A stretch of 64,000 nucleotides of DNA from Lentibacillus cibarius. GTDB taxonomy: Bacteria; Bacillota; Bacilli; Bacillales; Amphibacillaceae. The notes beneath the pieces were generated by a model. That model was not told where the DNA came from. It did no database searches and saw nothing but the letters and a program-made list of their open reading frames with translations. Positions 16,577 through 26,432 of this stretch are shown here, one piece after another. The stretch covers positions 62,001 through 126,000 of the forward strand of contig NZ_VCIA01000001.1 in NCBI RefSeq assembly GCF_005887555.1, written 5' to 3'. The position numbers were made by a program, and so were the translations under genes. Position 1 is the stretch's first letter, and each line of letters starts with the position of its first letter.

Positions 16577-19500
16577 TTACACGGAAACACTTGTAAGGCG
16601 TTTTTTATAGTACTGTTGTAAAGTGGCAACAGAAAAATCATCATCAGCTTGCCAACATTCCATTACTGTTTTTAATGTGTCGATACAGGTAAATAACGCT
16701 ACTTGGTTGTTCGTTGCCAATTTTCTGGCCACATCGCCACTTTTTTTCTGCTGTACACCTGATGGAATAATCACCGCACCTGCAAGTGACCGTTCGTGAA
16801 ATAGCGTGTGCAACGCTTCCGGGCTGTTAGCCACCGTTTCGTTTTCGATTCCGCATGCTCGCAGATAAGAACTTGTTCCGGGTGTTGCCAATAAATGAAA
16901 TCGCGCAGCCAGTTTTTCCAGCAATGGGGCGGCTAAGATTTTTTCTCTGTCAGCAATAGAACAGAAAAGACCGGTTTTCGATGGGTTTGTCTCCAGTGTA
17001 AGGGAAGGTATACCCGTTGCTTTAGCAAGCGCTTTTTCATAGCTTGTATCTAGTCCAAGTATTTCCCCTGTTGATTTCATAACAGGACCTAATAATGGAT
17101 CCATCCCTTCCATCTGAGCCGAAGAAAAGACTGGTGCTTTTACTGCATAGTATCCAAGTGTTTCAGGCAATACATCCTTTCCAAGCATCATACCAAGTTG
17201 TACATGGACAGCATTATCGACCATAGCTGTATCCGTAAGTTTGCTGACCATTGGAACTGTTCTGGAAGCACGTGGATTTACTTCTAACACATAAACGGTA
17301 TCATCACTGACAACAAATTGAATATTTATCATACCGACAATGTTTGTTTTTTGGCAAATGGCTTTTGTGTAATCCAGCAATTTTTCCTGTTGCCTTACGG
17401 TTAAATGAACAGGAGGCATAACAGCAATACTATCGCCGGAATGTACTCCTGCCCGTTCAATGTGCTCCATTATAGCAGGGACCATAATGTTTTGCCCGTC
17501 ACTGACACAGTCCAATTCCACCTCAAGGCCTTGAATATATTTATCAATCAAAATCGGCCAGCTTCGTTCATTCAGCTGTTTTATTTCTTGGAGGTAGGAA
17601 TCCAAGGCATGTTCATGGTAAATAATCTGCATTAACTCCCCACCAATAACATAGGAAGGCCTTACAAGCACAGGGTACCCAATTTTTTCAGCACGCAACT
17701 TTATATCATCCATACGATAAGCCATTTCTCCCTGAATATGCGGAATGTTCAATTGGTGTAGTATTTTGTAAAATAGATTGCGATCTTCCAACTGATTTAC
17801 GGTATCAATCGGTGTTCCATAAATATATACACCTGCTTCTGCTAATTCTTCGGCAAGATCAAGTGCTGTTTGGCCGCCAAATTGAATCAGCGCACCGGAT
17901 ATATTCTCATATTGAATAACGGATAAAACATCTTCAGCTGTTAATGGTTCAAAATAGAGGTGGTCCGCCACAGAACTATCTGTACTTACCGTTTCCGGAT
18001 TATTATTGATTATCACGGTTGTATACCCCGCCTTTTTTAAAGCATACGCGGCATGGACACAACTATAATCAAACTCCATTCCTTGCCCGATGCGAATTGG
18101 TCCCGAGCCTATAATAAGCACTTTATCCTTCTCGTTAGGCTGTGATTTCGTATAAAGGTCTCCTTGCCATGTGGAATAGTAGTATGGTAAATGATTTTCA
18201 GTTATAACCGTTTGATACGCAGGGGTTAGTCCCATACTGTTTCGTTTTTCTCTAATTGCACTTTCAGTTGTCTGTAAACATGCAGCCAACGCTGTATCAC
18301 TGATTTGCAGTTCTTTCGCTTGTATCATCATTTCTTGTGAAATAGATTGCAGAGACATGGTTGTCAGCTGTTCCTCCATTTCCACAATGTGATTAATATT
18401 CTCCAGAAAGAACGTGCTGATTGCTGTCATTTCTTCGAGTTCTTGTATTGTTTTTCCTCGGCGAAGTGCCTCAGCAACTGCGAATAGTCTTAGGTCAGTT
18501 GGTGCTTGCATGTGTTCAAACAACGCTGTTTCTTCCAAATCACCTACCATAGAATGCCGGAAGCTGTACATGTTACAATCTAATGAACGAATGGCCTTGT
18601 TTAAAGCTGCAGCAAATGAACGGTCAATTGCCATCGTTTCCCCTGTTGCCTTCATTTGGGTACCCAATGTCCGGTTTACTTCAGGAAATTTATCGAAAGA
18701 AAAGCGCGGTATTTTCACGACCGTATAGTCAATTTCAGGCATATAGACAGCTTTATCCTGGACAGGAAAATAATCTTTCAAATGACTATTAAGTGCACAT
18801 TTCGTCGCTAGCAAAGCAATCGGACAGCCGGTTGCTTTGGAAGCTAACGCGGAAGATCGGCTAACACGCGGATTTACCTCAATTACATAATAATCATTTG
18901 TTGATGGTGACATGGCAAATTGTATGTTACAAGCCCCTACAATCCCTAAATTACGGATAATTTTTACGGCTGCATCACACAACAGCTTATTCTGTGTTTG
19001 TGACAGTGTTTGAACTGGTGCCGTAACAACAGAATCACCCGTATGTACACCAACAGGGTCAACGTTTTCCATACCGCAAACAATGACACACGTATCACTT
19101 TTATCCCGAATAACTTCAAACTCAACTTCTTTCCAGCCCTTAATGCTTTTTTCAACTAAAATCTGATGAATGGAACTTGACTGTAGACCGTTGGAAGCTA
19201 CTTCTCTTAGTGCATGTTCATCACTGGCAAAGCCACCACCTGAACCACCCAATGTATAAGCAGGCCGGACAATAACCGGATAGCCAATGATATCCGCATA
19301 CTCAATGGCTTTTTCTACTGACGTAACTGTATAAGATTCCGGTACCGGTTCTAAGAGGTCATGCATGAGCGCACGAAACTTTTCACGGTCTTCTCCTTGC
19401 TGAATCGATTCAACAGATGATCCCAAAAGCTTCACACCATGCTTTTCCAGTAGTCCTGACTGATACACTTCCATGGTCAGGTTCAATCCTGTTTGGCCGC

Positions 19501-19762
19501 CAAGGGTGCCTATCATTCCGTCAGGTTGTTCTTCACTAAAAATCTTTTCTATCGTTGCCACTGTCATCGGTTCCATATAAATGGAATCTGCTACGGCTTT
19601 GTCAGTCATAATTGTTGCAGGGTTGTTGTTTAACAGGACAACTTCAATACCCTCTTCCTTAAGCGCTAAACAAGCCTGCGCACCTGCATAATCAAATTCT
19701 GCAGCCTGACCGATTACAATTGGGCCGGAGCCAATTACAAGAACCTTTGATACGTTATTCAT
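16577..19762 (-). CDS. carB: Carbamoyl-phosphate synthase large subunit (arginine operon)
   Basis: A 1061-residue protein with two tandem ATP-grasp halves, each opening with VLVIGSGPI or VLIIGSGPI, and a C-terminal MGS-like domain (about 930-1060). It makes carbamoyl phosphate from bicarbonate, ammonia and two ATP. The glutamine-hydrolysing small subunit CarA is normally encoded just upstream, between argD and carB. Here only 45 bases separate argD from carB and carA is absent. No argF follows either. The small subunit must come from elsewhere, for example pyrAA. GGAGG precedes the ATG. Confidence 0.95.
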   Translation of the reverse strand: MNNVSKVLVIGSGPIVIGQAAEFDYAGAQACLALKEEGIEVVLLNNNPATIMTDKAVADSIYMEPMTVATIEKIFSEEQPDGMIGTLGGQTGLNLTMEVYQSGLLEKHGVKLLGSSVESIQQGEDREKFRALMHDLLEPVPESYTVTSVEKAIEYADIIGYPVIVRPAYTLGGSGGGFASDEHALREVASNGLQSSSIHQILVEKSIKGWKEVEFEVIRDKSDTCVIVCGMENVDPVGVHTGDSVVTAPVQTLSQTQNKLLCDAAVKIIRNLGIVGACNIQFAMSPSTNDYYVIEVNPRVSRSSALASKATGCPIALLATKCALNSHLKDYFPVQDKAVYMPEIDYTVVKIPRFSFDKFPEVNRTLGTQMKATGETMAIDRSFAAALNKAIRSLDCNMYSFRHSMVGDLEETALFEHMQAPTDLRLFAVAEALRRGKTIQELEEMTAISTFFLENINHIVEMEEQLTTMSLQSISQEMMIQAKELQISDTALAACLQTTESAIREKRNSMGLTPAYQTVITENHLPYYYSTWQGDLYTKSQPNEKDKVLIIGSGPIRIGQGMEFDYSCVHAAYALKKAGYTTVIINNNPETVSTDSSVADHLYFEPLTAEDVLSVIQYENISGALIQFGGQTALDLAEELAEAGVYIYGTPIDTVNQLEDRNLFYKILHQLNIPHIQGEMAYRMDDIKLRAEKIGYPVLVRPSYVIGGELMQIIYHEHALDSYLQEIKQLNERSWPILIDKYIQGLEVELDCVSDGQNIMVPAIMEHIERAGVHSGDSIAVMPPVHLTVRQQEKLLDYTKAICQKTNIVGMINIQFVVSDDTVYVLEVNPRASRTVPMVSKLTDTAMVDNAVHVQLGMMLGKDVLPETLGYYAVKAPVFSSAQMEGMDPLLGPVMKSTGEILGLDTSYEKALAKATGIPSLTLETNPSKTGLFCSIADREKILAAPLLEKLAARFHLLATPGTSSYLRACGIENETVANSPEALHTLFHERSLAGAVIIPSGVQQKKSGDVARKLATNNQVALFTCIDTLKTVMECWQADDDFSVATLQQYYKKRLTSVSV

Positions 19763-19807
19763 GCTTTACCTCCCATCTGTGTGTTGGTACAACGTATCGT
19801 TTTCATC

Positions 19808-20989
19808 CTATTTACTATATGAGCCATAGACGGCTTCAAGTACTTGTTGCAGTTTATCAATAAATTTATCCAATTCCGTTGTTGTTACGGTAAGTGGAGG
19901 CAATATGCGAAGGACGTTGGCCCCAGCTGTTAAAATTAAGAGTTTTTGATTGATCGCTTCTTTCACTATTTCCCCGGCCCCATCGGTTAATTCTATACCG
20001 ACCAACAGCCCTTTTCCTCTAATTGTTTTGATTTGCGGATACGCCTCTTTTAGTTCTGTCAGTTTACTGAAAAGAATGTCACTTTGTCTGTTTACATTTT
20101 CCAAAAGGGACGGTGACGTCAGCTGTTTCATAGTTGCCACACCAGCAGTCGTTGCCAGCGGATTGCCGCCAAATGTACTTGCATGACTTCCAGGGCCGAA
20201 AGCTTTAGCAACATTTGTTTTTGCAAGCATGGACCCGATCGGAAAGCCGGATCCCAAACCTTTGGCTGTTGTGAGTATATCCGGTTCAAACCCGTAATCC
20301 TCATAGGCGAATAAAGAACCCGTTCGACCGAGACCTGTTTGTACCTCGTCTACAGCAATGAGAATGCCCTTTTCCCTGCAGATACGGACAAGTTCGTTAA
20401 TCCAAGCCTGTTCGGCGGGGATAACACCACCTTCCCCTTGAACAAGTTCAAGCATGACAGCAGCCGGCGGGTTGTTAGCCAGAAAAGTAAGCGACTCGTA
20501 ATCGTTGTATGTCAAATGAGTGAAACCGGATAACAATGGTTCAAATCCTTTTTGAATTTTTTCCTGCCCTGTCGCACTGGCTGTACCCATTGTTCTGCCG
20601 TGAAAAGATTTTTCAAATGTAACGATGTTTTTATTTGTTGTGTTATACGAACGTATTAACTTAATGGCGGCTTCATTTGCCTCTGCGCCACTGTTGCAAA
20701 AGAATACTTGATCAAAACAGCTATAAGCTGTCAGCAAATTTGCCAATGTCTCCTGTGACGGAATATGGTATAGGTTGGAACAATGCCAAAGTTGTTCTAA
20801 TTGATTTGATACCGCTTCTTTTACTGTATCCGGCACATGACCAAGGTTGCATGTGGCAATACCAGATGTGAAATCTAAATAAACATTGCCAACGTCGTCC
20901 CAAACGTAACTCCCTTTCCCTTTTATAACGGTTACAGGAAAACGGTTATACGTCTGCATAATGGCAGATGTCTCTGTTGAATTTGTCAA
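19808..20989 (-). CDS. argD: Acetylornithine aminotransferase ArgD
   Basis: A 393-residue class III PLP aminotransferase. It converts N-acetylglutamate semialdehyde to N-acetylornithine. Features: SGIATCNLGHV, FCNSGAEANEAAIKL, the FHGRTMGTASATG segment, the AVDEVQTGLGRTG metal-independent PLP site and the Schiff-base lysine in TTAKGLGSGFPIG. It begins with TTG at 20989 after GAGGAGG, overlapping the argB stop (TTGA). It follows argC-argJ-argB in the operon. Confidence 0.96.
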   Translation of the reverse strand: MTNSTETSAIMQTYNRFPVTVIKGKGSYVWDDVGNVYLDFTSGIATCNLGHVPDTVKEAVSNQLEQLWHCSNLYHIPSQETLANLLTAYSCFDQVFFCNSGAEANEAAIKLIRSYNTTNKNIVTFEKSFHGRTMGTASATGQEKIQKGFEPLLSGFTHLTYNDYESLTFLANNPPAAVMLELVQGEGGVIPAEQAWINELVRICREKGILIAVDEVQTGLGRTGSLFAYEDYGFEPDILTTAKGLGSGFPIGSMLAKTNVAKAFGPGSHASTFGGNPLATTAGVATMKQLTSPSLLENVNRQSDILFSKLTELKEAYPQIKTIRGKGLLVGIELTDGAGEIVKEAINQKLLILTAGANVLRILPPLTVTTTELDKFIDKLQQVLEAVYGSYSK

Positions 20990-21801
20990 TTGGAAGCCTC
21001 CTCTGCTACGGTTTGCTTATTTCTCCGTTGAACGGATTCAAATACCGTACCTGTTTTCTCTTCTATAAAAAAGTCCATTAAACTATTTTTCTCGGCACCG
21101 TTAAGAATAACGACTTTCCGCACTCCTGCTTCAATACTGTTCAAGGCTGCTTGTACTTTAGGAATCATACCTCCGTATATGGCACCACTATCAATCATTT
21201 CTTCTGCTTCCTTTGCTGACAGCTTCGGCACAAGTGTATCCTGATGAAGTACGCCGTCTACATCAGTTATCATGTACAAGGACGCTTGCATGGTTGTTGC
21301 TACTGCCGCTGCAGCAAGGTCTGCATTAATATTCCAGCGCTGGCCCTGCTGATCAACTGCCAGTGGGGAAAGAACAGGGATAATTCCTTTGTCAAGCAAG
21401 GCGTTCAGTCCAGTTAAATGCACGGAAGCAACTTGACCTACATAGCCCAGCTTCTGATTAGATGCCAATGGTTCGGCTTCTAATGTCATATTATCTACAC
21501 CACTTAACCCGATTGCTCTGCCATTTTGGGCAGTAATTTCACGGACAATTTTTTTATTCACGATTCCTGATAAACCCATTTCCACAACATCTAAAATCTC
21601 TTCTGTTGTTACCCGCATTCCGTTAACAAAAGTCGTTTGAACATCTAATGTTTGCAACAAATTGGATACCACCGGTCCGCCGCCATGAACGACAATCGGC
21701 TTTAAGTGATATTGTTCCATCAATTCAACGATATTTTTATAAAACGTATCCGGGAGTTTATCTAACACACTGCCACCACATTTAATCACGATATACGACA
21801 A
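20986..21801 (-). CDS. argB: Acetylglutamate kinase ArgB
   Basis: A 271-residue amino acid kinase that phosphorylates N-acetylglutamate. Visible motifs: IKCGGSVLDK (ATP site, residues 6-15), VVHGGGPVVSN, NGMRVTTEE and the C-terminal GGMIPKVQAALNSIEAG. It begins with TTG at 21801 after GAGGGGGGAG. It overlaps argD by 4 bases and follows argJ by 17 bases. Confidence 0.95.
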   Translation of the reverse strand: MSYIVIKCGGSVLDKLPDTFYKNIVELMEQYHLKPIVVHGGGPVVSNLLQTLDVQTTFVNGMRVTTEEILDVVEMGLSGIVNKKIVREITAQNGRAIGLSGVDNMTLEAEPLASNQKLGYVGQVASVHLTGLNALLDKGIIPVLSPLAVDQQGQRWNINADLAAAAVATTMQASLYMITDVDGVLHQDTLVPKLSAKEAEEMIDSGAIYGGMIPKVQAALNSIEAGVRKVVILNGAEKNSLMDFFIEEKTGTVFESVQRRNKQTVAEEASN

Positions 21802-21818
21802 GCAACTCTCCCCCCTCG

Positions 21819-23054
21819 TTAAGTTCGGTACGATGCGTTAATTTTTACGTAATCATAAGATAAGTCACATCCCCATGCGCTGGCTGATTGTGTTCCGCTA
21901 TGGAGGTTTACAGTGATAACGATTTGTTCGTTATACCGTAAGTATTCAGTAACAACTCCATCCGCGAAGGCTGCTGGCATCCCGTTTTCCACAACTTTCA
22001 CATCACCTATTGCGACTTCCAAATTACACGTATCAAGGGCAACTCCACTATAGCCGATGGCACAGATAATTCTTCCCCAATTTGGATCTGATCCATAAAT
22101 GGCAGTTTTTACAAGGCTGGAACCAACAATAGCTTTGCCGATTGCACGGGCATCGCTTTGCAGCTGTGCTCCTGTTACATTTACTTCAATTAATTTTGTT
22201 GCACCTTCACCATCTCTCGCTATTTGTTTGGCTAGCTCCCGACACACATATGTTAATGCTTCAGTAAATACTCGACATTGGTTTAGATCTCTTGATGTAA
22301 TAGGTGTATTCGTTGCCATACCATTGGCCATTACCATCACTGTATCATTTGTACTTGTATCCCCATCTACGGTAATGCAATTAAACGTCTTGTTTACAGC
22401 GGTTTTCAGAGCCGCATCAAGACTTTCCTGTTCAATAGCTGCATCGGTCGTTAAGAATGCCAGCATCGTTGCCATGTTTGGTTCAATCATTCCGGAACCT
22501 TTGGCAGAACCGCCAATGGTTATTTGCTCCTCGCCTATTTGCACCTGTACACAGACATTTTTTGTGAACGTATCCGTTGTTAAAATTGCTCGTTCAAAAT
22601 TTTTCTCATCGGTATCATGAAGATTAATCTGTTCAATTCCGGCAGCTAATGTATCCATCGGCAGTTGCTCACCAATAACTCCTGTTGAATTGACGGCAAC
22701 CAAATGTGGTTGAATCCCCAGTTTTTCCGCGAACCAGCGCCGCATTTGATATGCATTTTGCAAACCTTCCTCACCTGTACATGCATTAGCAACGGCGGAA
22801 TTAATAAGCACACCTTGAATCCGTTTTTCCTGTGCAATACTTTCTTTGGTAACCTGGAGTGGTGCTGCTTGAAATTGATTTGTCGTATAAACAGCTGCTG
22901 TATTAGCCGGTGCGTCCGAATAAATCCACCCTAAATCCGGCCGTTTCCGCTTGAACCCACAATGAACCCCCCCTGCGTGAAACCCTTTGGCCGAAGTGAG
23001 CCCACCTTCCTTTGGTTCAATCCCTACATCCGTTACTTCTGTATATGTTTCCAT
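21819..23054 (-). CDS. argJ: Bifunctional glutamate N-acetyltransferase ArgJ
   Basis: A 411-residue ArgJ precursor. It recycles acetyl groups from acetylornithine to glutamate and, in bifunctional types, uses acetyl-CoA as well. The self-cleavage site is visible in the motif EPNMATMLAF, with the catalytic Thr after NMA (about residue 192). The family motif GGVHCGFKRKR is near the N-terminus. No argA is needed with this cyclic pathway. GGAGG precedes the ATG. Confidence 0.95.
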   Translation of the reverse strand: METYTEVTDVGIEPKEGGLTSAKGFHAGGVHCGFKRKRPDLGWIYSDAPANTAAVYTTNQFQAAPLQVTKESIAQEKRIQGVLINSAVANACTGEEGLQNAYQMRRWFAEKLGIQPHLVAVNSTGVIGEQLPMDTLAAGIEQINLHDTDEKNFERAILTTDTFTKNVCVQVQIGEEQITIGGSAKGSGMIEPNMATMLAFLTTDAAIEQESLDAALKTAVNKTFNCITVDGDTSTNDTVMVMANGMATNTPITSRDLNQCRVFTEALTYVCRELAKQIARDGEGATKLIEVNVTGAQLQSDARAIGKAIVGSSLVKTAIYGSDPNWGRIICAIGYSGVALDTCNLEVAIGDVKVVENGMPAAFADGVVTEYLRYNEQIVITVNLHSGTQSASAWGCDLSYDYVKINASYRT

Positions 23055-23065
23055 TCTTTCCTCCT

Positions 23066-24112
23066 TTATGGGTATGTTGGAATCGTGTCAAGTCCCAATT
23101 TCTCATCCCAATGGTTTACTAGATTAAGATTTTGTACCGCTTGACCGGCAGCACCCTTAACAAGGTTGTCGATTACGGATACGACAGTAAGGGTATTGGT
23201 ACGCTGGTCAAATCCGACACCAATATCACAAAAGTTTGTTCCGTAAACTTCTTTTGTTGCAGGCCATGTTTTTTCAGGTCTAACCCGAATAAAGTAATCA
23301 TCCCGATATGTCTCTTTATAAAGTTCAGTAAAATCCGTATCAGTTAGATTGTCATTTATGGGTATATAAATAGTACATAAGATTCCTCTGGTCATTGGAA
23401 CTAAATGTGCATTGAATAAAATCGTCACCTGCTGGTTATTTATGTCGGATAATACTTGTTCCATTTCCGGTATATGCTGGTGTGTACCAACTTTATACGC
23501 TTTTGTATTCTCGTTTATCTCTGAAAAAATGGTCCCTAGTGCAGGCTTCCGGCCCGCACCGGAGACACCGGTCTTACCATCAATAATAATGGTCCGGCTC
23601 TCATCGATTACACCGAGTTTTATGGCGGGAATAATCCCGAGCAACGCGGCAGTAGGATAACATCCGGGATTAGCGATAAATGCTGCCTGCTGAATATCAC
23701 CTCGGTATAGTTCGGCAAGTCCATAGACAGCGTGGTCAAGGAACTGCTGCTGGGCAGGTGTGTTTTTATACCACTCGCTGTATACATCACCATCTTTTAA
23801 CCTGAAATCACCGGAAAGATCAATACACGGTAAGCCAGCCTCGATAAACGCTGGGGCAATATCCTTTGTTATGCCGGATGGTGTCGCAAAAAATACAACA
23901 TCCACACGATCCAATATTTCATTTACATCCAATTTTTCCAATGGCAATTCCACTATATTTTGTAATTGCGGATACTGCGCAGTAATTGCTTGCCCCTGTG
24001 TTGAATGGGAAACAAGTACGTCAATCGTTACCTTTGGATGGCTATAGAGAAGACGAATAAGTTCAATCCCCCCATAACCGTTTGCCCCAATGACACATGC
24101 CTTCAATAGCAT
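23066..24112 (-). CDS. argC: N-acetyl-gamma-glutamyl-phosphate reductase ArgC
   Basis: An NADPH-dependent reductase of about 348 residues. The N-terminal fold reads VIGANGYGGIELIRLL and the catalytic cysteine lies in ANPGCYPTAALLG. It reduces acetylglutamyl phosphate to the semialdehyde. The ATG at 24112 sits 6 bases from AAGG; a TTG two codons later (MKACVIG) is an alternative. It is the first gene of argCJBD-carB and is preceded by a promoter overlapped by two ARG boxes. Confidence 0.95.
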   Translation of the reverse strand: MLLKACVIGANGYGGIELIRLLYSHPKVTIDVLVSHSTQGQAITAQYPQLQNIVELPLEKLDVNEILDRVDVVFFATPSGITKDIAPAFIEAGLPCIDLSGDFRLKDGDVYSEWYKNTPAQQQFLDHAVYGLAELYRGDIQQAAFIANPGCYPTAALLGIIPAIKLGVIDESRTIIIDGKTGVSGAGRKPALGTIFSEINENTKAYKVGTHQHIPEMEQVLSDINNQQVTILFNAHLVPMTRGILCTIYIPINDNLTDTDFTELYKETYRDDYFIRVRPEKTWPATKEVYGTNFCDIGVGFDQRTNTLTVVSVIDNLVKGAAGQAVQNLNLVNHWDEKLGLDTIPTYP

Positions 24113-24139
24113 CACCCGCCTTTTCACTTAAAATGATTG

Positions 24140-24174
24140 TGTATCATTATACATAATAAAGAATAATTATACAA
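24140..24174 (-). promoter_or_regulatory. argC promoter with tandem ARG boxes (AhrC operators)
   Basis: A sigma-A promoter reads TTGTAT (24174-24169), 17 bases, then TATAAT (24151-24146) with an upstream TG. Two ARG-box-like sequences cover it: TGTATAATTATTCT (24173-24160) and TGTATAATGATACA (24153-24140). They match TGNATWWWWATNCA at 13 of 14 positions each. They are on the same helix face (20 bases centre to centre) and overlap the -35 and -10. Confidence 0.75.
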
Positions 24175-24241
24175 TACCTGTTTTAAAATTATATAAAATT
24201 TTTAGAAATGTCATATTAACTTTATTTTCTGGTGAGTACCG

Positions 24242-24280
24242 AAAAAGAAAAGCACGTACAACTCTAGCTGTTGTACGTGC
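24242..24280 (-). terminator. Terminator after dinB
   Basis: GCACGTACAAC and GTTGTACGTGC form an 11-bp stem with a 7-base loop (24252-24280). TTTTCTTTTT follows on the minus strand. It is adjacent to the dinB stop and separates dinB from the argC promoter. Confidence 0.92.
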
Positions 24281-25525
24281 CTACTTTTTATAATCATCCA
24301 AGAAATCCTTTTGAAAACTTGTCCGCAAATCGTCATCGGTATCATTTTGTAGTTGTTTAAAGGTGTTTTTTCCGTACTTTTGTGTTAATTGATCTATAGT
24401 GGTATAAAGCTTCTCCTTCTCCGCTTCCTTTTCATACGTAAACAAGTCTAACTGTTTAGCGATATTTTGCTTCTCATCCACATCTTGAACAGTTATGCCA
24501 AGGAGCCGGATTGGTTCGGTATTCCAGTGCTTTTGAAAAAGCTCGTTAGCTGCATAAAGGATATCCTCTTTTTTATCAATATAATCATGCAGTTTTTTAC
24601 TACGAGTTACTGTTGTTCGATCATAATACCTAATCATAATCTGAATGCTGCGCCCCACTGCTTGTTTTCTTTTCATCCTTCGTTCCACATTGTCAGCGAG
24701 CAAATTCATCAGTTGTCGAATTTCGTCTTCATCAACCGTATCTGTGGGCAAAGTCTGTGAACTGCCGATACTTTTAAATTCATGTACGGCATCCGGGTCG
24801 ACAGGTCGCTCGTCCATTCCATTTGCCCGATTTTTCAGCCGTTCGCCATTAATTCCAAATAGCTGTTTAAGCTGGTAACCATCACCATTCGCGAGGTCGC
24901 CGATTGTTTGGATATCGATTGCGCGCATTTTGGCAGCCGTTTTCTCGCCGACACCGTACATTTCCTCAATCGGCAGTGGCCAAAGCTTTTCACGGATATC
25001 CCGTTTCCGCAAAATGGTGATCCCCATCGGTTTTTTCATGTCAGAAGCCATCTTTGCCAGAAATTTATTGGGGGCAATACCAATGCTACATGGAAGGTCC
25101 AGTTCGTTTTTGATTTGTTGCTGCAGGTTTTCAGCAATTTCGATAGGACTACCATGCTCTTCGGTACCGGTTATATCCATATATCCCTCATCAATAGACA
25201 CCGGCTGAACGCATGTAGTGATTGCCGCAAGCATTTGAAACATTTCTTTGGAAGCAGTTCGGTACCGGTCAAAATTAGGGCGAAGAACTGTCAGATCCGG
25301 GCACAATCTTCGCGCCTCCCACAACTGCATCGTTGTCCGAACCCCTTTCGCTCTCGCTTTATAGCTGCTTGTAACAATAATGCCTTTACGTTCCTCTGGA
25401 TTTCCGGCAATCGCCAACGGTTTTCCTTTTAGTTTTGGATTATAGGCCATTTCTACCGATGCATAGAACGAATTCATATCAACATGAAAAATGACCCTGC
25501 CTTTTTTGGGGTACCATTGTGACAT
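24281..25525 (-). CDS. dinB: DNA polymerase IV (Y family, DinB/PolY1)
   Basis: A 414-residue translesion polymerase. Catalytic residues: D16 in FHVDMNSFYASVE and D112-E113 in VSIDEGYMD. The palm motif SIGIAPNKFLAKMASD and the little-finger domain follow. A clamp-binding peptide QLDLF lies near residue 365. The ATG at 25525 (MSQWYPKKGR) fits the family start; an ATG 24 bases further upstream is less well placed. No SOS box is evident upstream, unlike uvrX. Confidence 0.95.
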   Translation of the reverse strand: MSQWYPKKGRVIFHVDMNSFYASVEMAYNPKLKGKPLAIAGNPEERKGIIVTSSYKARAKGVRTTMQLWEARRLCPDLTVLRPNFDRYRTASKEMFQMLAAITTCVQPVSIDEGYMDITGTEEHGSPIEIAENLQQQIKNELDLPCSIGIAPNKFLAKMASDMKKPMGITILRKRDIREKLWPLPIEEMYGVGEKTAAKMRAIDIQTIGDLANGDGYQLKQLFGINGERLKNRANGMDERPVDPDAVHEFKSIGSSQTLPTDTVDEDEIRQLMNLLADNVERRMKRKQAVGRSIQIMIRYYDRTTVTRSKKLHDYIDKKEDILYAANELFQKHWNTEPIRLLGITVQDVDEKQNIAKQLDLFTYEKEAEKEKLYTTIDQLTQKYGKNTFKQLQNDTDDDLRTSFQKDFLDDYKK

Positions 25526-25663
25526 CAAACGACATCCCTTTTTAATCATATTGCTTCTATTATATCATATCAGTTTCAATTCACTGGAAATCATTATCCG
25601 GACTGCGCAATTAAATTGACTTCTCTTAAAAAATAACACACAATCAAACAAGAGGTGAATAAA

Positions 25664-26416
25664 TTGCCAACCAACATTTTTGCGCATCGAGGTGCAAGCG
25701 GGCATGCACCGGAAAATACCATGGCCGCCTTTGAGCTTGCGTATCGACAAGGTGCTGATGGAATAGAAACCGATGTTCATCTGACAAAAGACAATATCCC
25801 TGTATTAATGCACGATGAACAAGTCAACCGAACGACAAATGGCGCCGGATACATAAAAGATTATTCACTCAAGCAATTGAAACAACTAGACGCAGGTTCC
25901 TGGTTTTCTTCAGCATTTGCTGATTCCAAGATCCTGTCACTGGATGAGTTTCTTACATGGATCCGCCACAAGGCCTTATATTTAAATATTGAACTAAAAA
26001 ATAATAAAATAGACTATACGAACTTGGAAACAATTATCTATAACAGATTAGCACATTATGGGTTGTTACATCGCAGCATACTGTCAACATTCAATCCTAA
26101 CAGCATGATGCGGCTAAAAAAAGCTGAAACAGACACTGAAACTGCCTTATTAATTTCAAGACGTTTTAAACATAAAAAATTGATAACCTATGCATTGGAT
26201 TTAGAAGCATCAGCTGTACATATAAAATATCGTCATCTCCGTCAGCGGCTTGTTGACCGTATCCATCAGAAACAATTGGCAGTACGTGTATTTACCGTTA
26301 ATGAACTAAACCACATGGTCCGTTGTTTCTCGATGGGGTGTGACGCAATTTTCACCGATTACCCAGAAGCAGCCGTGCAATCCCGTCGACAATTTAACAA
26401 CCGGAATGCGAGATAA
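25664..26416 (+). CDS. Glycerophosphodiester phosphodiesterase (YqiK-like)
   Basis: A cytoplasmic-looking GDPD TIM barrel of about 250 residues with no signal peptide. The active-site motifs are [17 protein letters not shown] and the acid-base pair plus metal ligands in [19 protein letters not shown]. It hydrolyses glycerophosphodiesters to glycerol-3-phosphate and an alcohol. The TTG at 25664 follows AGAGGTG by 6 bases; a GTG at 25655 lies inside that site. It is the first of three plus-strand genes with yqjM and rnz. Confidence 0.9.
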   Translation: MPTNIFAHRGASGHAPENTMAAFELAYRQGADGIETDVHLTKDNIPVLMHDEQVNRTTNGAGYIKDYSLKQLKQLDAGSWFSSAFADSKILSLDEFLTWIRHKALYLNIELKNNKIDYTNLETIIYNRLAHYGLLHRSILSTFNPNSMMRLKKAETDTETALLISRRFKHKKLITYALDLEASAVHIKYRHLRQRLVDRIHQKQLAVRVFTVNELNHMVRCFSMGCDAIFTDYPEAAVQSRRQFNNRNAR

Positions 26417-26432
26417 ATCAGGAGGAATCATA

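Noticed and set aside
22099..22620. Long plus-strand frame (173 codons) antisense to argJ
   Set aside because: argJ is well conserved across this stretch; the antisense frame is rich in Ser/Ile/Val as expected of a shadow and has no start signals.
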